From Pegea sp. RAD2-039 (taxonomy: Eukaryota > Chordata > Thaliacea > Salpida > Salpidae): a DNA stretch of 64,000 bases. Below the pieces are notes generated by a model, which searched no databases, had not been told where the DNA came from, and saw only the letters and a program-made list of their open reading frames with translations. The stretch spans positions 1,054,001 through 1,118,000 of the forward strand of contig JAQGEQ010000363.1 of NCBI GenBank assembly GCA_034620365.1. Direction: 5' to 3'. Shown here piece after piece: positions 1 through 12,473 of this stretch. The stretch's first letter is position 1. Each line of letters opens with the position of its first letter. Both the position numbers and the translations under genes were made by a program.

Positions 1-3000
1 GACCTGGTACTTGTCAAAATATGGACGGGTCATACAAATGTTACTGTCCTGATGGCTTTGCCAATATAGATGAAAGTTGTGTAGGTTAGTACAAATGGTT
101 GTAAAGTTTCAGAAGAAGATTGAATTAATATTTCTACATCTTGCTAGACATCAACGAATGTGAAGAGCCAGATATGTGCAGAGAAGGAACCTGTATCAAT
201 TTAGACGGTTCTTTTGCATGTGAATGTCCAATCGGATATGAGTTGAGCAGCAACAAGAAGTTCTGTATCGGTTGGTTTCTCTCATCATATTTTCTTGTCT
301 TTTTCTGATCTTTCCCCCCTTTTTTTAGATATCAGAATTGGCGCATGTTACGAAGATTTCTCTAAACTTGGCTGCACACAAGAAAGCATTGGAGATACAA
401 CCCGAAGTACTTGCTGTTGTGTGTGTACTGATAGCGGATGGGGTATCGGAAATGAATGCCAAGAATGTCCCAAGGAAGGAACAGAAGAATTTGATCAACT
501 TTGTCCAAATGGATGCGGTATGACCCCTGATGAAAAAGGTCAGTTCGATTTTGAAGATTTTTGAAAGATTTAAAATGATTTTGTTGCTTCTAGATATCGA
601 TGAATGTCTAAGAAACCCATGTAAGGATGGAAAATGTGTAAATACGCCAGGAAGCTTCAAATGTATATGTCCATCTGGTTTGGAATTGGATGCTGATAGT
701 CCTACAACATGTGTTGGTAAGTAAACAGTCAACTGACAAAAGTTCTTCTTTATTAATAAATTTAATTTCAGATATTGATGAATGTGCTGCTGAGGAAAAT
801 CCTTGTCTTCATGGAAAATGTGTCAACACATATAGAGGATTCGAGTGTAAATGTGATGAAGGTTTCTACAATGGTCCTGAGATGGTTTGTCTTGGTAAGT
901 GAATTCGAAAGTTATTTAATTTAAAAGATACAATTGAAGTTAAATAAGTCGTCAGAAGTTTCTACTTGTAAATAACAATTTCTTCTTTAGATGTTGATGA
1001 ATGTCAACCCAACTTGGGATTGAACACTTGCCGATTCAGATGTGTCAATACTGAAGGTTCTTTCGAATGTGCCTGTCCTCAAGGATATCAACTCAAGCCG
1101 GATGGAAATATGTGTGAAGGTAGATAATCTAAACATTTATCTTTAAAACAATAATTCAATTTTTACTCCAAGACATTGATGAATGTGCTTCTGATGATCT
1201 AAATGATTGTGATGATAGCCAAATGACCTGTAGAAACAGAATCGGACACTACGTTTGTGTATGTCCACCAGGCTACCGACGCGTAGGAGCTTCAAATAAG
1301 TGTATCGGTGAGTAGATTGTTTTCTAGCAGCAAGCATGTGACTTATGAAAACTGAATTGTTATTTGTAGACGTAAACGAATGTGAAATGAATCGCGTCTG
1401 TGCCAACGGAGTCTGTACTAATCTTGAAGGGACCTATAAGTGTGAATGTAACAAAGGTTACAATTATGATGAAGAAAACAAACTCTGCTTAGGTAAGTTG
1501 GCTGATATGTCAGGTTTTATGAGCTTTCATATGAAACGTTGTGGTGCTTGAACAGATACAAGAGTAGGACTTTGTTTCGCTGCTGTCCATCAACGTAATT
1601 GTGAAAAGACCGCTACAACTGGTCTCTTATTCACAAAAGCTGAATGTTGTTGTAACCGCGGTAAAGGGTGGGGTGCTGACTGCGAGGAATGCCCACATCC
1701 AGGAACTGGTAATTTAAACCAACTAAAATTTACCCACAGTTCTAAGCAGCAACTTTTACAGCTGCATTTATGCAACTGTGTCCACATGGTGCTGGATTTA
1801 ATCCAATCGGTGAAGATGTTGATGATTGTCGAGTATTACCTGGTCTTTGCGCACATGGTACCTGTATTAACACCTTAGGAAGCTACCGATGTGCTTGTAA
1901 CCATGGATACGAACCAAACCGATCGAAACAAATGTGCTTAGGTGAGTTGAAGATAGCGAAGAGTGACGTCATAAACGTGACGCGCCTTTACAGATGTCAA
2001 CGAATGTGTGAGGACTCCATCTCCTTGTAGCTTCGATTGCCGAAATACTATGGGCGGATATCAATGTGTGTGTCCACCTGGTTACCAATTGGACAGAGAT
2101 GAGAGTACTTGTGTCGGTGAGTGTGGTCCACTGTCCATTAAATGTCAGATGTTTATTGAAGCTTTAACCCAATCACTTATCAACAGATTTGGATGAATGT
2201 GCAACCAAACAACACAATTGTCAATATCTTTGCATTAATACTGTTGGTTCCTACAAATGCGAATGTCCCCATGGTTTTGTCGAGGAGGTCTGTAAGCTCG
2301 TTGTGACGTCATCACTTTCGTTGATCATTACTTTATGATAGGGTCAACAATGTGTGGACCGCAACGAATGTCTAGACACTCCAAATGTCTGCGGTGGTCG
2401 AGGTATTTGTCGAAATGACCCTGGTGGTTATCATTGTGAGTGCCCACGTGGTTATCGTCTTGACGACGCTCGAGGAACTTGCATTGGTGAGTAAATTGTC
2501 AATCGCGTTTTATTATAAATTTTCTATCGACGTCATCCGATATTTTTGCGGCAGATATCGATGAGTGTGGCGGCCGATTAAGCAGTTGTTCTGGTAACTG
2601 TCAAAACGTACCCGGATCCTTTAGATGCCTGTGTGGACGTGGATACCGGTCTAATTTGTTTGGACGTGGTTGCCAAGATGTGGACGAGTGTAGAGCAAGA
2701 AGCCCATGTGGCATGGGACAAATTTGTCAAAACACCATTGGGTCATTCGAATGTGGCTGTTCAAGGTAACTTCGAGTACTAAGCTAATTTTCGCCAGCTT
2801 CTATGTTTGATTTTTCGGCAGTGGTTTGATGAAGACCCGAGGAGGCTGTGGAGATGTTGATGAATGTAATCTCGGAAGAGGTAGCTGCAGCTTCGGATGT
2901 CAGAATCAATATGGCGGATTCAGTTGTGCATGCCCAATTGGATCATATCGTGCTGGAAACGGGTAAGAATCAACGATTCATAGTTTCCATTTATCTAAAC

Positions 3001-3619
3001 TTCTTTTATTCATAGTCACTGTATCGGAGGCCAGTTTGGATTCCAACAACAAGTTCCTCACTTCGGATACAACTACGGAATGGGACCTCCACCAAATTAC
3101 AACTTCGGAGCCGGCGCTACAGACACAGTTTGCTTCAAATGTATGCCAGGTGGTGATAACCGATCAGCCCGAACCAAAAGATCAGCTGGAATTGAAGCAT
3201 CAGTTGCTGGTCGCTTCATTGAAGTTAGCGATCGACAGAAGCTCGCTTACATCAATATCTCTCTTCCGATTGAGATCTACGTCAGCAGTGCTGATATCAG
3301 CCGTCAACATACTAACTTGATTGAAATTCGACCCGCTTTGAAACAACTTCGCAACAATGTTCGCTATCATATAGTCGAAGGAAACGAGGCTAGAATGCTT
3401 CGTATGCATCGTCGTCAACGAATGAGTATCTTACAAATTTCAAAGAATTATTTGGAAGAAGAAGGCAACGTGGAGCCCGGTGTTTACAGATTGATGTTGC
3501 GTGGCTTGAGTACTCTCTCAGATGAAAAGATTATCAAGAGCTCTTTCAACAGCCCAACAATTGAACAAGCAATCCGAGAGCCTTTGAGTTTAGAAGTAAT
3601 TATCCACGTTTTAGAATGA
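1..3619 (+). CDS. Fibrillin, 3' half of gene (5' end outside window)
   Basis: Extracellular microfibril protein. Exons read: 1-84, 148-270, 329-538, 594-716, 772-894, 991-1119, 1173-1307, 1370-1492, 1556-1708, 1762-1941, 1994-2116, 2187-2287, 2342-2486, 2555-2765, 2822-2962, 3016-3619. Together they give 901 residues in one frame, with introns of roughly 50-100 nt. About 14 calcium-binding EGF modules are visible, each opening with D-I/V/L-D/N-E-C. Most exons are phase 1 and carry one module each. Two eight-cysteine TB modules (329-538; 1556-1708 continuing at 1762) carry the Cys-Cys-Cys triplet. TB plus cbEGF is diagnostic of the fibrillin/LTBP family. The last exon has a furin-type site RTKR (codons 3170-3181) followed by 145 residues resembling the vertebrate fibrillin C-terminal propeptide, including EIRPAL and RYHIVEGNE. 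That propeptide favours fibrillin over LTBP. The N-terminal part lies left of the window. Confidence 0.93.
3170..3616 (+). other. Furin site and asprosin-like C-terminal propeptide of fibrillin
   Basis: The RTKR site is followed by SAGIEA and a 145-residue cysteine-free domain ending at the stop. Segments [18 protein letters not shown] and GVYRLML align by eye with human fibrillin-1 segments ELLPALTTL, RYLIESGNE and GTYSLQI. Human asprosin is 140 residues, so the length agrees. In vertebrate fibrillins cleavage here is needed for assembly. That the same happens here is inferred. Confidence 0.85.
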
Positions 3620-6600
3620 AGGTAACAGATGCAGATATTTTGATTTAGTGAAGCCGCCAACTTCACTCTATTTTGAACCACATAAAATGCACCTTTATGC
3701 CGTTTAGTTTAGCTGTTCGGTATTTCATATGACAAATGCATTTCCCAAATCTTGATAAGTTAATTTTACTTTTGATTTTTTTCTTTATCGATAACTTTTT
3801 GGCCTGCTTTATCTTACATTCTCTCAATGTTGATGTAATTGTCCATCAAGTTGACTAATTGTTCCAAACATGCCAAAGGTTTATTTCGTTTAATTTGTTT
3901 TCTTTAAAAATTAAAAAAAAGAATCTGACAACTTCGAAACCCTCAATGGCAACCACTTGAATCAAATAAACGCGTTCTTGTGTTATGTATATAACCCCGA
4001 CATGTTGCTTTACAACTTGCTGCAGTAACTTTATTAATCTCCTCAGCAAATGTTTTCTTTATCTTTCCCCATCCTTTAATCTACATATGTAATATCATCG
4101 AAATTTAAATTGTTCACTTTTTAATTTAATAGCAGGGCTGATGTAAATGATAATAAATTTTATTTGATTTGATTATCATTATGGGAGTCATGGCCAGCAA
4201 CAGTATTTCCACATTTCTCGGTGCTTATGATGTCTACGGTTTTATTTTTCTTTATATTATGCCGTTTATTCGTCAGCATAAAGTCACCAACTAGCTGCTG
4301 GCCACAAATAAAAACGTGCCCACTAAAACAGTCTGTATCATTGATTTATTGACAAGCTTTTTAGAAAAGGATAAAAAACTAATTTAATTAAGTTTGAAAC
4401 CACAGATGAGTACCATTTAAAAGGCTTCTTTCAACACATCCAATGAATGTGAGATACAAAACAAATAAAAAGTTTTGTTTGAATAAGAAGTTGCAAAGAA
4501 TTTGCAGTATTTAAAAAACAGACTATTTTTTATCTACTGTTCAAGCCCCATTTATTTTCAGTTTTCAAACTCCTTAATGCGTTTACATATCAAAACATTT
4601 TCGTGTTTAAAAGATAAATAGTTTGAAAATATTTAGTGTAATAATAGTTAGACTATAAATATGAATTTGAAGGTAAAAGCTTTTTATCTGCAACATTGAA
4701 AGCAATAAGATGCTAGAGTTATTTTCTAAAAAATGTACTTAGTGCAAAATCAGTTTCTACTCAATTATAGATGTAACTCTTTACTTAAGTTTGGATTTAA
4801 GCTTTAAAATGATACACAAATAATGAATAAATACATTTTTGAAAAAGTATCATGAACTTCTTCATCTTTATAATCATAATCAGCCATCAATCAACTAATG
4901 CTTTGTTTCACATTTTGCATATATACATTTTATTATATAGTCTCCAATAACAATATTTTTTAATTAAACATTTTTATCATTTTGATAATTAATTTACAAT
5001 TAGAACAAAATATTTACTAAGTTTTATATTTGTAAAATATTTCAAAAATATCGTTAAAATTTAAAAAAATATTTATCTCAGATAATTGCTTAAATGTAAA
5101 TTTTTTAGATGCAATCATTTTATTGCAAACAAAAATATGAGAATGATTTTAAAAAATGTTTTTTATTGCACCTATAAAAACAAATTCTTTCAATAGTGTA
5201 AATAAATTAACAGTTCTATTGATTCTGCAACTGATGAATTTAACTTTTACATCTAAGATTTTTTATGTTTGCAGATTGATTAATAAAAGAAATAGAACTT
5301 AAAGTAATATCAGTAAAATTTCAGAAAATTTTTTGGATTTACTCAGCTTAAATCAGTTCTTAAGTTTTACTGAGAAATTTAAATCAAGAAATCTAAGCAG
5401 AAAAGTAAATAAAGAAATTTCTGAAAACTATTCAAGCTTAAAGAAAATCAATGCTATAAATAAAAGGTGGTTTCAGTTAAAAACTTAAAAGTTAACAACT
5501 ACCTAATAAAAATTTAAATTAAAAAAACTTTAATCTTTTAAAACTAGTTGAAAATAAATATGCACGATTTGGTATGATCAATTTTGAAAAAGCTTTTGCA
5601 AATAAGTTATTAAAAAGATAATATTTAACCAGTTTCTTAACAAAATAGATTATTATAAAAACAGATAAGAAATTTAAAAAAACGGCATAAAGTATATAAA
5701 GATGAAACATTTTTTCTAACTGTTGGTTAATAAAATTATTTTGAAAGGTTCAACATATTTTTTATTATGTAATAAATAGCTTGCTAAGTGAAATAACTCG
5801 TTCTTTTTTATGTTTTGTAGATAAAGCAATCATATCAAAATAAACATTTACATAAGGTTAGTGCAAAAACGCTAAAAAGTAAAGCTTATTTGATTTAAAA
5901 CTTTAAGAAATGTCTACATGTGAAAAGCATCCAGTCAAAAAGTTTATATTTAATCCTTTTAAAAATGTAAGAAATGCTTTTTATAAATAGCTCGGGGACA
6001 AATAACTGAATTAACTACTATTGCTTTTAATATGCTGCACGATCGATGGTACTGAAGCATAGTAACTACAAACAAAAGTGTTGATTAAGTAATTCAACTC
6101 TTGAAAACTTTCCAAAACAAATTGTATAAGTCTTTGAGACGGCAGGTAATTCTTTAAGTGAGTTTTAGACATTTGAAATTATATTGACTTATAATTACAC
6201 ATCAACAATTTTAATTTAGTCTAGAATTTTCAAGATGTAAAAATTTAAAAACCATCTATCTAGTTATTTATAAAAATCGTAATAATTTGAACAGATCAAA
6301 TAATAACTATTATTATTTTCAAATTTAAACAATATTAACTTTTTGGCTTTGAAATGTTTTCAGTTTCCTACAAATTCATTTTGAAAACTTCAAATAAAAG
6401 GTTTTATAATATTTAATTGACAAATATTAATTTAATTTTATCTTTAGTCATGGCTGAGTTAGTTTTGACGATATTTTTTTAATTTTATGAAATAGTTTTG
6501 TTAATGAAATTTTTATTATTATTAAAGTGATGGAAGATAATCAATAGTTAAAAACTATTTGATGTATTCAGCAGAAAAAATCTGTTTTTAGTAGTCTCAT

Positions 6601-7100
6601 AAACTTCTTTATTCGTATATGAAAAAAAGCTGTATCAAATGTGTCTGAATAAAATTGTTAATGCAACAATATTCTAATTTATAAATGCATACATTAATGG
6701 AAGCTTTAATTGAATTTTAATTAGCTATTAATTAAAATTTAAAAAGGAAAAGAAATTATATTGAAGCAATTATGAAACCTAGTAAAAATTTTCACAACTG
6801 AAAACAACATTAGATTGCTTTATAAATGGTTCAAACTTGTTTTGTTAAATGTCAAGTTATTGGTTCTTACGTCTTCTTTAATTATTTCATGCTAAATTCT
6901 AAGTTTCTGATTGTTTGTCACTTTTAGTAAACATTTATATTCAATTTCAGTAGGTCTATATCGATTTGTCAGAGAATGAGATTTACATAATACTTCATTT
7001 CAATGAGAGATATTTATAGATAATTTGATAATTTCTCTCCGCACACAATTTTGAATACTATTCTTCCAGCCAAAGATATCAATTCACAGAATGCTATCAT
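3620..7100. other. AT-rich intergenic DNA and fibrillin 3' UTR
   Basis: No gene seen. An AATAAA at about 4152 could end the fibrillin transcript. An imperfect hairpin at 4191-4304 is listed separately. The rest is low-complexity A/T sequence with only short chance ORFs. Confidence 0.6.
4191..4304. repeat. Imperfect inverted repeat (long hairpin)
   Basis: TGGCCAGCA at 4191-4199 is the exact reverse complement of TGCTGGCCA at 4296-4304. The inner arms keep partial complementarity, for example around 4226-4242 and 4261-4282, with bulges. It lies just after a candidate poly(A) signal of the fibrillin gene and is richer in G+C than its surroundings. It could be a small MITE remnant, a structured UTR or an RNA precursor. 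No target-site duplication was identified. Confidence 0.35.
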
Positions 7101-9995
7101 CAAATCTCACAAGCGTCAACAAGACAATTCTTCTATTACTTAAGGTTTGTTCTTCAACGCACTGTCAATTATTAACAAAATTTTCCAATTAAAAGCTCTT
7201 TTGCTTTTTCAAGATTTCACATTTGTTTTTATTACTAAAACTTGGTTGAAACCGTTTTATCCTGATTCTTTTCTGATTGACAGATTTTTTTTGTGTCTTG
7301 CGTTGTGACAGACTGTATGACAGAGGCGGCAGTGTTTGCATAATTTACAAAGCATCGCTTGCACCCAAGATCTCCAGAATTCAGATCGATCCCATTAATT
7401 GCCCAGGATTTGAGATTATCGCTTTCGATTTTCATTACTCAAACTCCAAATTTTCTCGTTTTATATGTACCCTCTGAAACTAATGAAAGGGTTTATTAAA
7501 GGTTTTGAAGAATGTTGTGTGTCCTGAATTATATATTTTGGGGGATTTTAATTTTAGTAAAATTGATTGGAATAACCGGAATTCAGCATTTATGGGAAAA
7601 TCCTTTAACTTGGATAGCGACAATCCTGGTTAAGCCATTCTAGGTCATACCTTCGTAAGCTTCCTCAATGCCAATAATCCATCTCAGATGGTTACTTTTC
7701 CGACCCAAGTTAGTGGTAATACCGTAGATCTTCTTATCACATCAAAACCTGAGAGCACTATCTACGTTGATTAAAGGGAACCTTTTGCTCCGACATGCGA
7801 TCACAACATGATTGAACTGAAGCTTCATCAAACTTTTTTTATGAACGTTAAAACTTCAAGCAAACAGAATATTTATCGTGGAAATTGTAATGGTATCAAC
7901 AAGTTTCTATCAGATGTTGACTGGATTTCTGTTTTCAAATCTACTGAACACATCAATACTATTTACTCAAGATTTACTAACATTGTTAAAAAGTCAATTG
8001 AGAAATTTGTACCTTTTTTAAGGTCAACAAAAAGCCACATTTGTCCAAACATTTGAAAACCCTCCTATACAAACAAACAAACTAAAACAGACCCTTTAAT
8101 CAAATCTCTGTACAAAGATCTTTGTATAGATTACAAGAAATCTATTTCTAATTTATATTTAGGAAGAGAAAGTTCAGTTTTATCTTCACCTTGCAAGAAA
8201 CGTTTTTTGGTTTCATAAATTGCAAGCTTAAGGCGAGATCTCAAATACCTCCCTTACTTGATAATAGCGACCAGCTTGTGATGGAACCAGAAAATAAAGC
8301 TGAATTGCTAAACAATCAATTTAATAGCGTTTTTATAACCGATGATGGCAATACTCCTTCTCTCTCCTACTCCGACATTCAATCACTAGTCACTACCTTT
8401 ATCGCTACTCTTTAACATCATTCTAAGGCGAGGTAGAGTTCCACCAATTCGGAAGAAAGCTATTATTACTCCAATTCATCAAAAGGGTCCCAGAAACACC
8501 GCACTTAACTACAGAGCAGTTTCACTGACTTCAGTTATTTGCAGAACTCAAGAGCATATCATTCATAATCATATGACCAGTTATTTAATGGAGCACCATC
8601 TAATATCTGATGTCCAGCATGGCTTTGTGAAACGGAGATCTTCCCTTACTAAACATCTCACTTTTCTTATTGAGCTTACAGCCCATTATGAAAGTAATAC
8701 TCCTTGTGATATCATATACCTCGATTTTACTAAAGTGCTTGATTCTATCCCATTCAAAAGGCTCATTACTGTATTAAAAAATTAAAAAATCAAAAGCTCT
8801 ATCTTAAAGTGGATTGAAGATTACTTATCAGGTAGAGTTCAACAAACTCGTGTTGAAAGATCTTTATCTAATCATATTCACCAGTGGTGTTCCTCAGAGT
8901 TCCTCTCAGGGCCCCTTTCTCTTTATAATTTTCATTGAAGACCTCATTAGAAAGCTAGCAGTAGTAGATGATGTCAGTGTGTTTGTGTATACAGATGATA
9001 TCAAGCTATTATGTTGCATCCTTCAAAACTTTAAACTGCACTACACACTGTAGAAAACTGTTCTATGAACTGGCAGCTCAGAATCCAGTCCACAAAGTCT
9101 GAACTTATAACTTTTTCTCGTAAACCAGCTACAAATTCCTTAAACTAGTATTCCATCAATGAATATCTTCGGTTCTAGACCTTGGCATTATCCTATCATC
9201 TGACTTTAAATGGTACAATTATGTTTTCAAAATCTTTGGAGAATCAATCAAATACCTTATAATAAAGACCTTTAATTCTAAAGTTCCATATTTATTTATA
9301 AATTTCTTCAAATTGTACGTACATCCAATTCCTAATACAATGTTAGTGCATGGATGCCATATCAAGTTAGTGATATCAAAAAAATCGAATCTGTTCAGGC
9401 CACATTTACGAGATTGGTATGCAGGAAACTTTATATTAAATACGATAGTTATAAACATCGTCTCAGTTTCTTCAATTTAGATACTTTAGAAATTTAACGG
9501 ATTAAATACGATTTAATTCTTATTTTTAAAATTATCCACAATTTAATTGACCTTCAGTTTGATGATTTCTTTTCCATTAGTCCTTCCCTCAAGTTATATT
9601 AACTCAGACGACACACATTACACCTTATTAAGTCCATACCACCTGGTACCTTAATCAGAGCAATTTTTTTCTCATACCGCACAATTAGTACATTGAACCA
9701 GCTGCCATCAGGCATTGCCATGTCAGAATCACTCGTGTTGTTCAAGCAGAAGTTGAAATGTTATAATATTGCCAACATTGCTACTTCTAAACTGGAATTT
9801 TTCCCTTATCATTATTATTAACATTCTATGTAATTGTTCACTGTTATATGCCGTGAGGACTACCGAAATGCCATGTGTTACATTTTTTACTTTCTATATT
9901 TCTAACCTAATAGATATTATTTGTGAGAATGTTTGTTAGCAGGAAGTGCCCTCCTTAGGCACCCTCCTTTGCATTTATTGAAATAAATAAATAAA
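7100..9995 (+). mobile_element. Decayed non-LTR retrotransposon (CR1/Jockey-like LINE), copy 1
   Basis: Endonuclease-like reading starts near 7150 (NALSIINK, then ITKTWLKPFYPDS). It continues with GGSVCIIYKASLAP and GDFNFSKIDWNN (about 7550), then TCDHNMIEL (about 7795-7820). Reverse transcriptase follows: KKAIITPIHQKG with NYRAVSLTSVIC (about 8455-8545), DVQHGFVKR and IIYLDFTK (8610-8730), a GVPQS-type motif near 8890, and catalytic YTDD at about 8987-8998. The ORF is broken by several stops and frameshifts, so it is inactive. The 3' UTR ends in CACCCTCCTTTGC and a short TAAA-repeat tail, typical of the CR1/L2/Jockey group. No ORF1 was seen upstream, so this copy is probably 5' truncated. 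The same 3' end recurs near 19.3-20.0 and 53.65 kb. Confidence 0.85.
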
Positions 9996-10394
9996 TAATT
10001 AATTATTGCAAGGAGTACTGCCTTTGGTGATGTTTAAATTTAAACTTTGTTAGAGTTTTGCTAATATTATTCTATAATTAAATCGATATTTCTAGAAAGC
10101 TTAGGTTCAAATTACAATGCTAAAAAATTCATCAAACTTGATCATGTTTGATTAATCTAACTTGATCAAACGAAATTAATGTTTAATAATTTCAAAAAAA
10201 AAGATGTAGTGTTGGGTAAGCCCCTTCTACAAAAGTATTTTTGATGTAATACAAAAGTTAACAATTAGACATTTTACAAGTGAACTTAAGAATAAGGAAT
10301 TACAATACATTAAAAAAATCATTATATTTTCATTCATTAATATCACTGAATAAAAACCTTTATTAGATTTTTAAAGTTTTGTAAATGAAGGATT
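9996..10394. other. Short AT-rich spacer before the UPF0489 gene
   Basis: No coding, RNA or repeat feature recognised. It holds the promoter and 5' UTR of the next gene by position only. Confidence 0.5.
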
Positions 10395-12473
10395 ATGGCT
10401 TTAAAAGTTTATAAAAAATTGCCTGTTCACATTGTGGAAAATCATAATGATGTAAATGAAATATTTTTTACCTTTTTTTATTGTTTTATATCAATATATT
10501 GATTTTAAATTAAAACTATTATTATATTACTCAATGATTTTATGATTAAATTTTCATTAAAACTTTCTCTAATATTTCAATTGAAATAATAAGATTAAAA
10601 ATACTTTAAAGTAGATCAATTTTCATCCACATTTGTAATTTTTACATAAAGAGTATTTAAAAAATCTCTGAATAATTTTATTCATTTTTCTCACATTTTG
10701 AAATTTTAGTTATTTATGTGATATATTATTTTTTCTTCTGGTTTTTCTTCAAGGTATTATATCATATCTATAGAGCTATTGGAGGTAAATATCTTCCTTT
10801 GAAGGATGTCACAATGATTCATTTTGACTCTCATCCTGATCTTGGTATTCCTGAGAAGTTAAGAGCTAAAGATGTGAAAAACTCACATCAACTTATAGAG
10901 TCAGTAAAATGATGCTTTTTTTAGTTTTTTTAGCTTTAAATTTTTTTAGATCTCTTTCAATTGAAAATTGGATCTTGCCAGCTGCGTTTGCTGGTCACAT
11001 TACAAAAATTATTTGGTGTAAACCACCTTGGAGCAGTCAAATTGAATGTGGAAAATTTGAGTTTTATATTGGTGAAGATATGACATCTGATGGTTTAATG
11101 AAGTTTGTTTCAAAATTCTGATTATTGAATCAATTTTCAGCATTTTTATTTCTACAATTTTCATTTTTTTTAGAGTTTCTTTGATGAAACCTTACTTTTT
11201 AGAAGATTGTGTTTATCAGCAAGAATGTTTGTTGAAAAATAAAAGAAAAATTGAGCTACATGTAGTTGAATTATCTTCAAATAATCAGTAAGCTTACTAA
11301 CAATTCTATTTTTAATTTAATTTTGTAATTAAAAAAAGAATAACTTTCTAATTTTACTTTTCCTATTTTTGGTTCAAATATTTTTATGCATTTGTTATTT
11401 CCTAATTTTCAGATTGTTGACCAACTTGATATCCAACAACAATGAGTACTACATCTTAGATATTGATTTAGATTTCTTCTCTACAAGAAATCCTTTTATT
11501 TCTATGTTTTCTAAAGAAGATTTAATTGAACTAACAGATATATATTCATCAGATTTGAAGCTGTTAGAAAATGTAAGAGTTGGCAAACGAATTTTAATAA
11601 GTGAAATTAGTTTTAAATTTCAATTGCTTAATTTGTATATTTGTTTCTGTAGGATCCATGTGGTTATCAAGAAAAACGTTTTAAACAATTGGAAGAACTA
11701 GCAAGTTGTTTGTCTTCATTGTACAATAAAACTGAACCCCAGTCTAAATCCACCAAGTAAAGAAAAAAATTTTCTATCGTTTATTACTATTTCTAAAATA
11801 TATTTTATATCAACTGAAATTGTATTGATGAAAGTTTTTCGTGTGTTTAGATATTTCAAATTTGCTATAAGTTTCCTATATTGACGCTATAGATAAAAAT
11901 CTAGGTTATCTAGTTGTTTTATTTAAAGAAAAATATTTGATAAGATAAACTTTTAATTGAAGAGTTTCTATCAAAATATATTTTTATATTTTTAGCCATG
12001 AGAGGTTGAAAATTTTAATAGAAAATTATAAATGTTCTTCTACGGATAATTTGCTAGATGAAAATTTCGAAATAGTAAGTGAATAACAAATTCATTTTTG
12101 TCAATTTGAAAAACAGCTTGTTTCAAACATTCTAATTAATGACGAAAATTGTCACAGTTTCATGTTGCTGGCTGTGTTAGTGGTGAATGTTCATTACCTC
12201 ACCATGTCAGTACAGAATCAGAAATAAAATTAATGATGCTTCAGACATTGCAATGCTTAAAAGAGTTGAAAAATAAACCTTTAATTATTACAGTGAGCAG
12301 GTGAAGCCGTTTTTAATTCAATTAATTATAACTCGTAATTCCTATAATCGTTTCAAAGGTCTTCTGATGATGATTATTGTCCACCTGAACAAGTTGATCT
12401 TATCGAGCAGCAGTTGATCCAAGTACTTGAACAATTATACTCACAAATTGATGTTTTGTGTCACTACCGGTGA
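10395..12473 (+). CDS. UPF0489 family protein (C5orf22 homologue), complete, 9 exons
   Basis: Exons 10395-10451, 10754-10899, 10950-11102, 11174-11287, 11413-11572, 11653-11756, 11996-12074, 12158-12300 and 12359-12473 give 356 residues with consistent phases. The start comes from a short first exon reading [19 protein letters not shown], matching the family's KLPVWVVEDH N terminus. It then joins [58 protein letters not shown] and [13 protein letters not shown], all hallmarks of UPF0489. The His/Asp-rich motifs HFDSHPD and DIDLDFF resemble a metal-binding arginase/deacetylase-like fold, but the biochemical role is not established. It is shorter than the human protein, which carries an acidic insert in the middle that is missing here. 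No stop interrupts the joined frame. Confidence 0.92.

Noticed and set aside
325-732. 135-codon minus-strand frame
   Set aside because: Antisense of fibrillin TB and EGF exons, crossing introns.
11369-11412. Start of the UPF0489 protein at a local ATG
   Set aside because: The family's conserved N terminus is found upstream in spliced exons, so this ATG is intronic.
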